DNA of 64,000 nt from Microvirga subterranea (GTDB taxonomy: Bacteria > Pseudomonadota > Alphaproteobacteria > Rhizobiales > Beijerinckiaceae), in NCBI RefSeq assembly GCF_003350535.1, contig NZ_QQBB01000002.1, forward strand, positions 554,594-618,593. The letters run 5' to 3'. Of the stretch, positions 18,821-26,683 are shown piece after piece. Positions within the stretch are counted from its first letter, which is position 1. Each line of letters opens with the position of its first letter. The position numbers and the translations under genes were made by a program. The notes below the pieces were generated by a model. That model ran no database searches. It had not been told where the DNA came from and saw only the letters and a list, made by a program, of their open reading frames with translations.

Positions 18821-19878
18821 CAGGCTGCTCCACGGTGTTCTTCGAGAGGGGCATACCAGCAGCGCGCCTTGTGACCGGGCCGGATTTCGGCGAGCGGCGG
18901 CGGGTCGTTGGCGCAGCGGGAATCGGCGAACGGGCAACGCGTGGTGAACCGGCATCCCTTCGGCATCAGCTCCGCCGGCGGCACGGTTCCGCGAATGGTC
19001 GCAAGGCGCCCCTGACGGCGTCCGAGTGATGGAACGGAACCCATCAAGCCGATCGTATACGGGTGCTGCGGATCCTCAAAAATCGCCTCCACCGGGCCAG
19101 TCTCCACCACGCGACCGGCATACATGACGGCCACCTCGTCCGCGACCTCCGCGACGACACCGAGGTCGTGCGTGATCAGGATCATGGCCGTGCCGGTCTC
19201 CTCCTGAAGGCGGCGGATGAGCGTGAGGATCTGCGCCTGGATGGTCACGTCGAGAGCGGTGGTCGGTTCGTCGGCGATGAGAAGCTGCGGATCGTTGGCC
19301 AGCGCCATGGCGATCATGACACGCTGGCGCATGCCTCCTGACATCTCATGAGGGTAGGCTCGCAGGCGCTTCTCCGGCGCCGGAATACGCACCTTCTCGA
19401 GCATGTCCAGCGCACGTTCCATCGCGGCGGCCTTCGAGATCCCGCGATGGCGCACGATGCCTTCGGCAATCTGGTCGCCGATGGTGAAGGCTGGATTGAG
19501 GGATGTCATCGGCTCCTGGAAGATCATCGCCATCCGGTCACCCCGGATATCGGCCCGCTCGCGCTCGGACAGAGTCAGCAGATCTTGTCCGTCGAAGAGG
19601 GCCCGACCCGCCACGATGCGGGCCGGCGGCGTCGGCAGAAGTCCCATCAGAGCCAAGGACGTTACGCTTTTGCCGCAGCCGGACTCTCCGACCAAGCACA
19701 GCGTCTTGCCCCTTGCGACGGAGAACGACACGTCGTCGACGATGTTGACGTCCTTCGGAGCGCCGTCGAACCTGACCGAGAGCCCTTGAACGGTCAACAG
19801 AGCCTGCTCTTCCGAGGAGATGGCACGACCCGAGCCCTTCACCTCCCGAAGATGCGGAAGCGTTGCCTCATGTGCCAT
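18820..19878 (-). CDS. Peptide ABC transporter ATP-binding protein (OppD/DppD type)
   Basis: This protein has about 352 residues. It shows Walker [11 protein letters not shown]-loop [10 protein letters not shown], signature [14 protein letters not shown], Walker [13 protein letters not shown] and H-loop THDLGV. The C-terminus has [15 protein letters not shown], the conserved Cys-rich oligopeptide-transporter tail. I chose the ATG at 19878, inside the end of the GntR gene with GAG 8 bases upstream. An ATG at 19914 with a poorer site is possible. The two ATPases form the heterodimer for the importer encoded downstream. Confidence 0.9.
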
Positions 19879-20635
19879 GTCGGAGCTCACTCTTGGTGTC
19901 GTTGATGGTTTCATGCGCGCGCCCGTCCTCGTCGGCGACAGGGCTGGTCATCACCCGGAGCAGGCTTTCTCGAACCGCCTCGAGGTGTTCTCTCATGGCG
20001 CGCTCCGCCGCATGGGCCTCGCGCTGCGAAATCGCCGCAATCACGCGCCGATGCTGCTCGACATAGGCCGATAGCCGGTCCTTGGAGCGCGCCCGCTCAC
20101 GCAGAACCTGCCAGTTCGTATCCTGGCGAATCCGGTCGATCATGTCGAAGATGGCCAGGAGGAGGCTGTTTCCCGCAGCCTCGGCGATCGCCCTGTGAAG
20201 AGCGCTGTCCCAAAGCTCGTATCCATCGGCATCCGAACTCGACGCGGTCTTTTCCGCGAGGTGAAGCAGACGTTCGACATCCCCGTTGGAGGCGCGGAGA
20301 CTAGCGAGACGGGCCAGGATCGGCTCGATTTCGAGACGCACATCCATGACTTCGAGCGGATTGGTGCGGTTCGACAATTCCTCTAGGCCCGTCTCCGTAT
20401 GAACCGGGCGAGGCCCCAGGAATGTGCCCTTTCCCTGATGGCGCCAAATTCGGCCTTCCGCTTCGAGCACCTCGAGGGCGCGCCGCAATGCGCGACGGCC
20501 GATGCCGATCTGCGCGGCGAGATGGCGCTCCGGCGGCAGGCGCTGATCCGCGGCGAACCGCCCTTCGTCCAGAAGTATCCGCAACTGCCTCAGCGCGAAG
20601 TTCGAGCTGTCCGATAGAGCCGCAGCGTTCGTCAT
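19868..20635 (-). CDS. GntR-family regulator, FadR/FCD subfamily
   Basis: This protein has 255 residues. The winged helix (GRFAADQRLPPERHLAAQIGI, then RRALRRALEVLEAEGRIWRHQGKGTFLG) is followed by an FCD ligand domain with the conserved Asp/His set (LWDSALHRAIAEAAGN, EQHRRVIAAI) that binds metal and a carboxylic acid effector. It is the first gene of the importer/GGT/DUF1028 operon and overlaps the next gene, so it most likely controls that operon in response to an imported amino acid or peptide-derived acid. A palindrome 53 bases upstream is a candidate operator. Confidence 0.9.
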   Translation of the reverse strand: MTNAAALSDSSNFALRQLRILLDEGRFAADQRLPPERHLAAQIGIGRRALRRALEVLEAEGRIWRHQGKGTFLGPRPVHTETGLEELSNRTNPLEVMDVRLEIEPILARLASLRASNGDVERLLHLAEKTASSSDADGYELWDSALHRAIAEAAGNSLLLAIFDMIDRIRQDTNWQVLRERARSKDRLSAYVEQHRRVIAAISQREAHAAERAMREHLEAVRESLLRVMTSPVADEDGRAHETINDTKSELRHGT

Positions 20636-20687
20636 CCTACAAGCCGAAACGATCCAATCTTATCATTGGTGCGCTGGTTTGTGAAAA

Positions 20688-20698
20688 TTTGTTACAAA
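20688..20698. promoter_or_regulatory. Candidate operator of the GntR operon
   Basis: TTTGT-T-ACAAA is a perfect 11-base palindrome 53 bases upstream of the GntR start. It is flanked by an outer GGTTT (20676-20680) and AAACC (20698-20702) pair. FadR-type regulators bind GT...AC palindromes, usually with a 3-base centre. Here the centre is one base, so the match is only approximate. Confidence 0.4.
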
Positions 20699-20911
20699 AA
20701 CCAACACTTCCGTGAAACCAAGCTAGCTCAGGCTCGAACCAATTTGCAAATGGTTTCATGTCGATTGTGGAGGCAGGGCTGCCAAAGCAGTGGGCAAACG
20801 GCACCTCACTGGGCAGATCCTCGGTCTCGGTGAGGAGTGGCGAACTCAGGCAAGCTGCCGCCGACTGCGGAATCGATTTGAGGGCGGCGGATCGCCGGGC
20901 TTCTCCATGCG

Positions 20912-20948
20912 GCATCGCCGGTTGTGCTTTGCGCACAACCGGCGATGC
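20912..20948 (-). terminator. 16-bp perfect hairpin after the small unknown gene
   Basis: The arms 20912-20927 and 20933-20948 are perfectly complementary (16 bp, loop TTTGC). It lies about 40 bases downstream of the minus-strand stop at 20990. There is no T-tract on either side, so it may be a stable mRNA 3' end or a dispersed palindromic element rather than a classic terminator. Confidence 0.55.
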
Positions 20949-20989
20949 AAGTGCCGTTCCCGAGATATGTCGTGTTGAATTGTGTGCCG

Positions 20990-21247
20990 TCAGGCTGCGA
21001 AAGCCTTGCGATGTTGCTGCTTCCGAAGCTCCGCCAAGAGGTTCACATATGGTTCGCGGCGTTCCCGATGGCGCTCCTGCAGCTTCTCCTTGATGTACTT
21101 CTTCAGCTCGTCGTCAGTCGTGCTGCGCTTGAGCTTGTTCAAATCGTCTTCGTGCTGAAAATCGATGTTGGCAAGAGTCCGAAGGAGTTCCTGCATCATG
21201 GACTGAATATTGGGGCAGTATGTCCTGTGATCGCTTCGGTATTCCAT
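20990..21247 (-). CDS. Small charged helical protein of unknown function
   Basis: This protein has 85 residues from the ATG at 21247 (MEYRSDHRTY). A GTG or ATG a few codons upstream would extend it to 96. The sequence is strongly helical and charged (LLRTLANIDFQHEDDLNKLK, then DDELKKYIKEKLQERHRERREPYVNLL) and looks like a real protein in codon use. I recognise no domain. It is flanked by non-coding stretches and has its own hairpin downstream, so it is probably a single-gene unit. Confidence 0.6.
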   Translation of the reverse strand: MEYRSDHRTYCPNIQSMMQELLRTLANIDFQHEDDLNKLKRSTTDDELKKYIKEKLQERHRERREPYVNLLAELRKQQHRKAFAA

Positions 21248-21704
21248 GACGTTTTCGTCGCGAACTGGGTTGTTGTGCATATCCCCTCCGGGTGCGAATC
21301 GAAGTACGTAACATCACCTTTGTCCATGATCGCGCCGCGACCAGCATCTCGTACGAATACCACGGATGGTACCGTAATCCTTTCGGGTGAAGCCGAGAAC
21401 GAACGGTGGGTGGCTTGATGATTGAAGATCTTCCCAACGGCTAAGACTATCATTCGGGATCTTATTCATTTGGGACAATGCAGCTCCGATCCAATCACCT
21501 TCCATCGGGTCTTTCAGTGCAGGGGCGCAGAGAAAGAGCGATACTCGATATCGTAAAAATTCCTATTTTATATTTGTTGTTTGCAACAAGTTCCATCCTA
21601 TCGGGAGCAGTTATTAGAAAGTATGGATTATTAGCCCTGAATAGTTAGGTCATTGCCGCCATAGGTCTTCCATAATTACTCGCGTTGTCATGCGAGGCCT
21701 TAGG
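21248..21704. other. Intergenic region, partly AT-rich, upstream of the protease gene
   Basis: No gene is supported in this stretch of about 457 bases. Its right half (21540-21690) is markedly AT-rich compared with the window. It contains a small inverted repeat TTGTTG-TTTG-CAACAA (21574-21589), probably part of the control region of the RTX protease. Frames on either strand here lack ribosome sites and known motifs. Confidence 0.5.
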
Positions 21705-23114
21705 ATGGTTGGTGCTGTTCCTGTTGCGCGTACGGGGGATCAGAACGTCGATGGTCTGCTCGTCGGAACGCGATGGAATGCTGAGTTCCTTAGCTACAGC
21801 TTCCCCACGAGCGGCTCACTTTATGGAAAATCCTATGGTTGGGGCGAAGCGGAGGATGGCTTCGAGGCTTTCAACCCAGGTCAGATGGCGGCGGTCAGGG
21901 CGGCGTTCCGCATGGTCGCGGCCGTCTCAAATTTGAACTTCAGCGAGGTGGCCGAGACGTCCGGCGATCACGCACTCCTTCGCTTCGCCATGTCCGATGC
22001 TCCCGGTTCCGCTTGGACCTATTCGCCCGATTCGAGCGAAGAGAGCGGAGACACCTGGTTCAGGAATGCGGGCGGTTGGTACGACACTCCGGTCCCGGGC
22101 AATTATGCCTTCTACACGGTACTTCATGAGATGGTTCACGGGATCGGTCTGAAGCACGGTCACGAGGCCGCTGGCTTCGGCGCAATGCTCCCGGACCGTG
22201 ACTCAATGGAGTATTCGATCACCACTTATCGCTCATATGTCGGAGCCAGTGCCGCGCATGTCGAGAACGAAGCCGTCGGCTATGCGCAGACCCTGATGAT
22301 GTATGACATTGCTGCCTTGCAGCATCTCTATGGCGCCAACTACGCGCAGCGCAGCGGCAACACGATCTATCGCTGGAGCCCGACGACCGGAGAGACATTC
22401 ATCGATGGAGCAGGGCAGGGGGCGCCGGCGGGAAACCGGCTCTTCATGACCGTATGGGACGGCGGCGGTAACGACTGCTACGACTTTTCCAATTACGAGA
22501 CCGGGGTGCAGGTCGACCTTCGACCGGGTGAGTGGTCGAAGACGTCGAGCGGGCAACTCGCCTATCTCGGCGGCGGGCAGTATGCACGCGGCAGCATTGC
22601 CAATGCGCTCCTCCATGAAGGGGATGCCCGCTCCTTGATCGAGAATGCCATCGGGGGGCGCGGTGCCGATCAGATCACCGGAAATGAGTCTGCGAACAGC
22701 TTGTCCGGCAGGGAGGGCGCGGATCGCCTGTTCGGCCTCGATGGGAGCGATATCTTGAGCGGGGGTGCCGGAAACGACCGGCTCGCAGGAGGTGCAGGGC
22801 GGGACAGGTTCGTCTTCGACATGCGTCCTTCCAAGACGAGCAACCGCGATCACATCTCGGATTTCGTTGTTGCTGACGATACGATCGTGCTGCAGAACGC
22901 CGTATTCACGAAGCTGGGCAAAGTGGGCAAACTCTCCTCCGGAGCCTTCTGGGCCGGAACGGCGGCTCATGATGCCAGCGACCGGATCATATATAGCAAG
23001 GGAGCGGGATCGCTCTTCTATGACTCCGATGGCTCAGGGCGCAGCGCCCCCGTGCTTTTCGCGACGATCGGAAAGAACCTGAAACTGACCCATGCCGACT
23101 TTCTCGTGATCTGA
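21705..23114 (+). CDS. Serralysin-like RTX metalloprotease (M10)
   Basis: This protein has about 469 residues. The zinc site HEMVHGIGLKH (His141, Glu142, His145, His151) is followed by the Met-turn SMEYS and Tyr of the serralysin type. The C-terminal M10 domain carries glycine-rich calcium-binding nonapeptides (GGRGADQIT, GREGADRLFGLDGSDILSGGAGNDRLAGG, about residues 317-366). There is no Sec signal, as expected for type I secretion substrates. No T1SS genes are nearby. GAGG lies 7 bases before the ATG at 21705, preferred over 21690. A single Cys (GGNDCYD) is unusual in RTX proteins. Likely an extracellular protease. Confidence 0.9.
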   Translation: MVGAVPVARTGDQNVDGLLVGTRWNAEFLSYSFPTSGSLYGKSYGWGEAEDGFEAFNPGQMAAVRAAFRMVAAVSNLNFSEVAETSGDHALLRFAMSDAPGSAWTYSPDSSEESGDTWFRNAGGWYDTPVPGNYAFYTVLHEMVHGIGLKHGHEAAGFGAMLPDRDSMEYSITTYRSYVGASAAHVENEAVGYAQTLMMYDIAALQHLYGANYAQRSGNTIYRWSPTTGETFIDGAGQGAPAGNRLFMTVWDGGGNDCYDFSNYETGVQVDLRPGEWSKTSSGQLAYLGGGQYARGSIANALLHEGDARSLIENAIGGRGADQITGNESANSLSGREGADRLFGLDGSDILSGGAGNDRLAGGAGRDRFVFDMRPSKTSNRDHISDFVVADDTIVLQNAVFTKLGKVGKLSSGAFWAGTAAHDASDRIIYSKGAGSLFYDSDGSGRSAPVLFATIGKNLKLTHADFLVI

Positions 23115-23146
23115 AGATCCTTCGCGGCTGATGGGGCGACAAAATT

Positions 23147-23211
23147 AAACGGGGACGGCGGTACATCCGCGCCATCCCCGTTTGGTAGGACCCGCCGTTA
23201 TCGGCGGGTCC
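23147..23211 (+). terminator. Two consecutive hairpins after the protease gene
   Basis: The first hairpin has arms 23147-23160 and about 23168-23183 (AAACGGGGA pairing with TCCCCGTTT) and ends in TTT. The second is a perfect 10-bp stem GGACCCGCCG-TTAT-CGGCGGGTCC (23188-23211). Together they should terminate transcription of the protease gene. Confidence 0.75.
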
Positions 23212-23232
23212 GGTCAGAATGGAAGTTTATCC

Positions 23233-23247
23233 TTAACGATAGGTTAA
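23233..23247. promoter_or_regulatory. CtrA-type box TTAA-N7-TTAA
   Basis: TTAA (23233-23236), a 7-base spacer, then TTAA (23244-23247) matches the full CtrA consensus of alphaproteobacteria. It lies between convergent genes, 22 bases past the tandem hairpins and 69 bases from the minus-strand stop at 23316. It is therefore not in an obvious promoter position. Chance occurrence cannot be excluded. Confidence 0.35.
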
Positions 23248-23315
23248 GCGTAGCCGTAAATTTACATTCCTTGGGAAGTCGCCGGCGGGTAGCCGGCTGG
23301 ATCCGCCGGAGGCAA

Positions 23316-23504
23316 TTAGAAATAAGAGGTGGCGGAAATCCTCGGGTTCTCTTCAGCTTGATCGAGCATGGCAATTGCCGCTCGGGCAAACTCCCTGAAG
23401 GGCTCCTTCAGGACTTCGGGCTCGCGCTCCCAACCTCTGGCACCTTCCTGCAGGTCGTAAAATGCTTTGGCGACGGCGTCGACCGAATCAAACTCTTCGC
23501 TCAT
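23316..23504 (-). CDS. Small acidic protein of unknown function
   Basis: This protein has 62 residues (MSEEFDSVDAVAKAFYDLQE...), acidic, helical, and without a membrane segment or known domain. The start is the only ATG in the frame region, and the codon use looks genuine. It is convergent with the RTX protease and has AT-rich DNA upstream (23525-23570), which fits a promoter. Confidence 0.55.
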   Translation of the reverse strand: MSEEFDSVDAVAKAFYDLQEGARGWEREPEVLKEPFREFARAAIAMLDQAEENPRISATSYF

Positions 23505-23702
23505 ACCAGTGCCCCAATCGATTCTTAGCGTTAACGTAATTAAACAACATAACCATACATCATGAGGCTTGCCTAGAGCTTGCCTCGCAATGAGCTGTCG
23601 GACGTAATTCTATTTCGGGGTAGGGTATTCGCCTGAGGCGGACGTGGGCGGCGGGAGCCCATCATGCTCAGGTATGACTAACGCTAGGGTATAAGGGGGA
23701 TT

Positions 23703-24422
23703 CTAACGGGGCTCGCGTTCCAGATACAGATAGGTCGGATCGAAATCGGCCACCTGGATCAGTCGGTTCCAATCGAGGATCGTCACGACATCGCCCTGCC
23801 AGGTGATCAGCCTGTCCGTACGCAGTTCCTGGACCACGCGATTGACATGAACGGTCGAAATCCCAAGTGTGTCGCCCAGCTCGGCCTGGGTGAGCGGCAA
23901 CTGGAAGCTGTAGCCGTCCGTTCTCTGCACGGCCTGGAGGCGCAGGAAAAGCTCGCAGATCAGGTGGGCGAAATGACCAAGAGCCGAGCGACGCCCCATC
24001 GCGACGAGCCATTCGCGGTGAGTTGCGCTGTCGATCAATGTGCTGAGCCACAGGAGACGGGTCAGGTGAGGGTGGCTTTCGGTGATCCTTCGAATGTTGT
24101 CGTGGGAGACAACCGCCACCTGACAAGGCGTGAGGGCGATGACGCCGTGATCCAGCTTCTTCAGAAGATGGCTATGCAGGTCGACGAAATCTCCAATCAC
24201 GTGAAGTGCGGTGATCTGCCGGCGGCCATTCATCAGGATCTTATAGCGAGCCGCAAAGCCCTCAAGGAGCAGGTTGCTTTCCGTCAGTCGTGATCCCTGG
24301 CTTACAATGTCCTCGTCGGCGCGAAACTCTCTCATCCGCGAGATCATGCTCTCCAGGACGCGCTTCTCCTCGGAGGAGAGCACGTCATGGTGTTCGAGCT
24401 TCAAGACAAGCGGGTTGATCAT
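23703..24422 (-). CDS. Crp/Fnr-family transcriptional regulator
   Basis: This protein has 239 residues. The cyclic-nucleotide-type beta barrel (FRADEDIVSQGSRLTESNLLLEGFAARYK, then HVIGDFVDLHSHLL) is followed by a C-terminal HTH (LTQAELGDTLGISTVHVNRVVQELR). It lacks the N-terminal Cys cluster of oxygen-sensing Fnr and the cAMP-contact residues of true Crp, as in a large group of rhizobial regulators with unknown ligands. It is divergent from a receiver-domain protein and near nepR-ecfG, so it may belong to stress signalling. It is not obviously the FixK that would act on the cbb3 boxes. Confidence 0.88.
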   Translation of the reverse strand: MINPLVLKLEHHDVLSSEEKRVLESMISRMREFRADEDIVSQGSRLTESNLLLEGFAARYKILMNGRRQITALHVIGDFVDLHSHLLKKLDHGVIALTPCQVAVVSHDNIRRITESHPHLTRLLWLSTLIDSATHREWLVAMGRRSALGHFAHLICELFLRLQAVQRTDGYSFQLPLTQAELGDTLGISTVHVNRVVQELRTDRLITWQGDVVTILDWNRLIQVADFDPTYLYLEREPR

Positions 24423-24734
24423 TCAGGCGATTTCCTGGGCGCGTTCGGCCGATTGCCGGCAGTCGGGAAGAGCTGGGCAGTTGGCTTCTCGTCGCACTCG
24501 CCAGAGGCGGCAATTAAATTTGTTAATCCCACGGGGCGAGGGCCGTGTTGCCTCCCGGGCCACCAGCAGGGGAATGCGCCCGCCGGCGACCGAAATGACC
24601 AAGCTGTTGCTTGGCTGCTAACATAGGTGAATTTCCCCGGCGGCGAAAAATGAAACGCTGGAAATGTCAGGTGGGGCCAAGGTCTTGGGATCAGTGATCC
24701 TGTGCCCGGCCATTCCACCGCGGGAAGGCAGGGA
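24423..24734. other. Divergent promoter region of the Crp-type regulator and the receiver protein
   Basis: This 312-base gap has no gene. It contains a short AT-rich patch near 24513-24530 and the palindrome GGATCA-G-TGATCC at 24688-24700, which is a candidate operator 35 bases before the receiver gene. No perfect EcfG, FNR or sigma-70 element is visible. Confidence 0.5.
24688..24700 (+). promoter_or_regulatory. 13-base palindrome upstream of the receiver gene
   Basis: GGATCA-G-TGATCC is perfectly symmetrical and ends 34 bases before the ATG at 24735, in a gap shared with a divergent Crp-type regulator. A regulator binding site is plausible. Which protein binds is unknown. Confidence 0.35.
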
Positions 24735-25118
24735 ATGTCCGAGTTATCCAGGCAGGAATGCAGACGGACTGTCCTCGTGACCGAGGATGACGCCATTGTC
24801 GGGTTCGACTTGACGGACATACTCGAGGCGGCCGGGTACCGGATAGCAGGTCCGGTGAACAGCTCGGCTAAGGCCCTGGATTGGTTGAGGGCGAATGTGC
24901 CGGACGCTGTGGTTCTGGATGTTGTGCTGAAGGACGGATCCTGTACCGAAATCGTCCGGGAGCTTCGCCGCCGGCAAATTCCGTTCCTCATCTATTCCGG
25001 CCGCCGGCAACATCAGGCCGATCTGGATTTGAGTGACGCGAAATGGCTGGAAAAGCCAGCAGCCCACCACGACATCCTGACGGCCTTGGCATGTCTGCTG
25101 GGAACATCCGGCTCCTGA
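24735..25118 (+). CDS. Single-domain response regulator
   Basis: This 127-residue protein is a receiver domain with no output domain. It has the acidic pair (VTEDDAIVGFDL), the phosphoacceptor Asp in VVLDVVLKDG, Ser in the switch position (FLIYSG) and the conserved Lys in WLEKPA. The N-terminal FDLTDILEAAGY resembles the receiver of PhyR. Such orphan receivers (MrrA, SdrG) feed into the general stress response of alphaproteobacteria, and this one lies about 0.4 kb from nepR-ecfG. It does not carry a clean FAT-GUY motif. The ATG at 24735 has AGGCAGGGA upstream and is preferred to a GTG 11 codons earlier. Confidence 0.85.
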   Translation: MSELSRQECRRTVLVTEDDAIVGFDLTDILEAAGYRIAGPVNSSAKALDWLRANVPDAVVLDVVLKDGSCTEIVRELRRRQIPFLIYSGRRQHQADLDLSDAKWLEKPAAHHDILTALACLLGTSGS

Positions 25119-25136
25119 ATGGAACTGCGCCGGGGT

Positions 25137-25161
25137 GGAACAACCGGACGGCCCTTCCGTT
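25137..25161 (+). promoter_or_regulatory. Perfect EcfG-type promoter (GGAAC-N16-CGTT)
   Basis: GGAAC is at 25137-25141, the spacer is 16 bases and CGTT is at 25158-25161, an exact match to the consensus for EcfG general-stress sigma factors. The -10 ends 27 bases before the ATG of the small secreted protein at 25189. The sigma factor gene itself is the next gene, on the opposite strand. Confidence 0.75.
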
Positions 25162-25188
25162 GCGCCATTGCCTCGACGGAGGATTTCC

Positions 25189-25479
25189 ATGCAGTTCGGG
25201 CTGCCAGTTGTTCTATTCATCGCGGCGGGGAGTGCGGCCCTTGCTCAGGCGCCACATACGGCACAGGCAATGCCTTGTCGTGAGATCGTCTCGATAATCG
25301 CTTCACAGGGTGCTGTCGTGCTTCGGACAGGTCCGAACACCTATGACAGGTTCGTAGGCGGGCCGGGAGGCTGCCCGCTGAATCAGTTCACCGAACCGGC
25401 TTGGATCAAATCGGCCGACCGAGCACAATGCTTTATCGGGTATCGCTGCCGAGATACGGACCTCGACAATGGGCAATGA
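25189..25479 (+). CDS. Small secreted Cys-containing protein
   Basis: This protein has 96 residues. The ATG at 25189 has GGAGGA 5 bases upstream. A signal peptide (MQFGLPVVLFIAAGSAALA-Q) is followed by about 75 residues with four Cys (PCREIV, GGCPLNQF, AQCFIGYRCRD), which could form two disulfides. Function is unknown, but similar small periplasmic proteins of unknown role are common in Hyphomicrobiales. A perfect EcfG promoter precedes it, so it is probably a general-stress gene. Its stop is 7 bases from the stop of the convergent ecfG gene. Confidence 0.75.
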   Translation: MQFGLPVVLFIAAGSAALAQAPHTAQAMPCREIVSIIASQGAVVLRTGPNTYDRFVGGPGGCPLNQFTEPAWIKSADRAQCFIGYRCRDTDLDNGQ

Positions 25480-25486
25480 CGTAGCC

Positions 25487-26038
25487 CTAGAGGCCTTGCT
25501 CGCGCTGGATGGCGGCACGCGTGATCCGGTCCGTGCCGATGTCATCCGACTCGTTGATGCCGAGGATCTCTGAAAGGCGGGTCCGGGCACGGTTGATCCG
25601 GCTCTTGATCGTTCCGACGCGGGCATTGCAGATCTGTGCGGCTTCCTCATAGCTGAAGCCTTCTGCTGCCACGAGGAGCAGCGCTTCGCGCTGGTCGAAG
25701 GGCAACTGAGCCAGCGCGGTCTGAAGGTCTTGTATATCGAGCCTGCCCCCTTGCTCTGGCGGGCTGCTCAATCGGCTGGCCATAGCTCCGTCAGGATCTT
25801 CGACTTCGCGCTTTCCCTTGCGGTAGTTCGTGTGGAACTGATTGCGCAGGATCGTAAAGAGCCACGCCTGCATATTGGTGCCCGGCTCGAAGCGGTGGAT
25901 GTTGCTCAGACCCCGGACGATCGCTTCCTGCACAAGGTCATCGGCTTGGTCGATATTGCCCGTCAGAGAGATGGCGAAGGCACGCAGGCTTGGGATGGAC
26001 TTCAGAATGTCGTCGCGGAGTTCGGGCGAGAGCGTCAT
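25487..26038 (-). CDS. ecfG: ECF sigma factor EcfG, general stress sigma factor
   Basis: This protein has 183 residues with sigma-2 (LRAFAISLTGNIDQADDLVQEAIVRGLSNIHRFEPGTNMQAWLFTILRNQFHTNYRK) and sigma-4 (LPFDQREALLLVAAEGFSYEEAAQICNARVGTIKSRINRARTRL). These fit the EcfG (ECF15) group that directs the alphaproteobacterial general stress response under control of NepR and PhyR. The gene overlaps nepR by four bases (ATGA), the classic arrangement. PhyR and its histidine kinase are not in the window. Its expected target motif occurs several times here. Confidence 0.93.
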   Translation of the reverse strand: MTLSPELRDDILKSIPSLRAFAISLTGNIDQADDLVQEAIVRGLSNIHRFEPGTNMQAWLFTILRNQFHTNYRKGKREVEDPDGAMASRLSSPPEQGGRLDIQDLQTALAQLPFDQREALLLVAAEGFSYEEAAQICNARVGTIKSRINRARTRLSEILGINESDDIGTDRITRAAIQREQGL

Positions 26039-26256
26039 TGACCCTCGTCCTTCTTCGGCGTGTCCAGTCGTTGGAGCAATTTGAGGAGGTGGTCCGGGAT
26101 AGGCTCGGCCTTGAGAGAGTCGTACATGGCGCGCAGCCCCTGACCAATCACCTCCTGAATATGAGTGGTGGAATGCGGCTCCTTGGGAACCTCGCCATTG
26201 CCCTGGCGGCCAAGCGGGCGCTCTAACTCATCTTCAGACATGAACGAATTGGGCAC
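26035..26256 (-). CDS. nepR: NepR anti-sigma factor
   Basis: This protein has 73 residues. The NepR core is clear: HIQEVIGQGLRAMYDSLKAEPIPDHLLKLLQRLD, two helices that clamp EcfG until phosphorylated PhyR titrates NepR away. The start is taken as GTG at 26256, with a GAG 5 bases upstream. An ATG at 26241 lacks a ribosome site. The stop overlaps the ecfG start. No exact EcfG promoter is visible upstream, although these operons are usually autoregulated. Confidence 0.9.
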   Translation of the reverse strand: MPNSFMSEDELERPLGRQGNGEVPKEPHSTTHIQEVIGQGLRAMYDSLKAEPIPDHLLKLLQRLDTPKKDEGQ

Positions 26257-26683
26257 AGCTCACTCATTAAGCCCTAAACAAAGATCCACGCCCGAGGTCA
26301 TAAACCGCGAGCCGGCGGAGGCACCGGGCTCAATCCTTCCGCGAGTGAAGGTAGAATGAGAGGTGGGAATTGCATTTACATAGGTTAAGGCGATCTCGAG
26401 TCCGCAGATTCCAGGCCCAAAGGAGGTGCAGCCTATCCGCTCAAGGTTGATCTTGATTTTCGCCGGGCAAGGGGTGTAGCCAGAATGCCTTACCTATATT
26501 GCGTTGGCGTGCGGTGACGTCCGATCCTCATATGTTCGGCATGACTCTAGCCGAGCGCAGTCTTGGGAGTGCTTTCGAGGACAAACTGTTGATCGGTCAC
26601 CTTCCTGCCGGTGCACCGGCAGGATCGAGCCTAAGTTCATTGACGACATGATTTCAGCAAGGTCAGCCGAGAACGGAACCTCG
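26257..26683. other. Intergenic region between ccoA-like gene and nepR
   Basis: This 427-base gap has no supported gene. It holds a 22-base perfect palindrome (26603-26624), a likely terminator for the cco operon. The stretch next to nepR should contain its promoter, but I see no GGAAC-N16/17-CGTT there on the minus strand. A plus-strand frame from 26504 runs into the transporter gene and looks spurious. Confidence 0.5.
26603..26624 (-). terminator. Perfect palindrome downstream of the cco operon
   Basis: TCCTGCCGGTG (26603-26613) is followed directly by its complement to 26624, so the DNA is a perfect 22-base palindrome that could fold into a 9-bp hairpin with a 4-base loop. It lies 60 bases past the minus-strand stop at 26684. 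No T-tract follows. Confidence 0.5.

Larger units (their letters stand above)
20636..20989. other. Intergenic region with operator-like palindrome and strong hairpin
   Basis: This 354-base gap has no convincing gene. It contains the GntR-side palindrome at 20688-20698 and a 16-bp hairpin at 20912-20948 just downstream of the minus-strand small gene ending at 20990. A plus-strand open frame across 20758-21093 has no ribosome site and no recognisable product. Confidence 0.5.

Noticed and set aside
20758-21093. Possible plus-strand gene upstream of the small helical protein
   Set aside because: No ribosome site, overlaps the strong hairpin and the opposite-strand gene, and resembles no family.
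23703-24422. Calling the Crp-family regulator FixK or FNR for the cbb3 boxes
   Set aside because: No iron-sulfur Cys cluster and no clear FixK features. It lies 3 kb from the cco operon with the stress genes in between.
24735-25118. Calling the receiver protein PhyR or a FAT-GUY regulator
   Set aside because: There is no N-terminal sigma-like domain, and the segment after the fourth strand reads FLIYSGRR rather than the FAT-GUY pattern.
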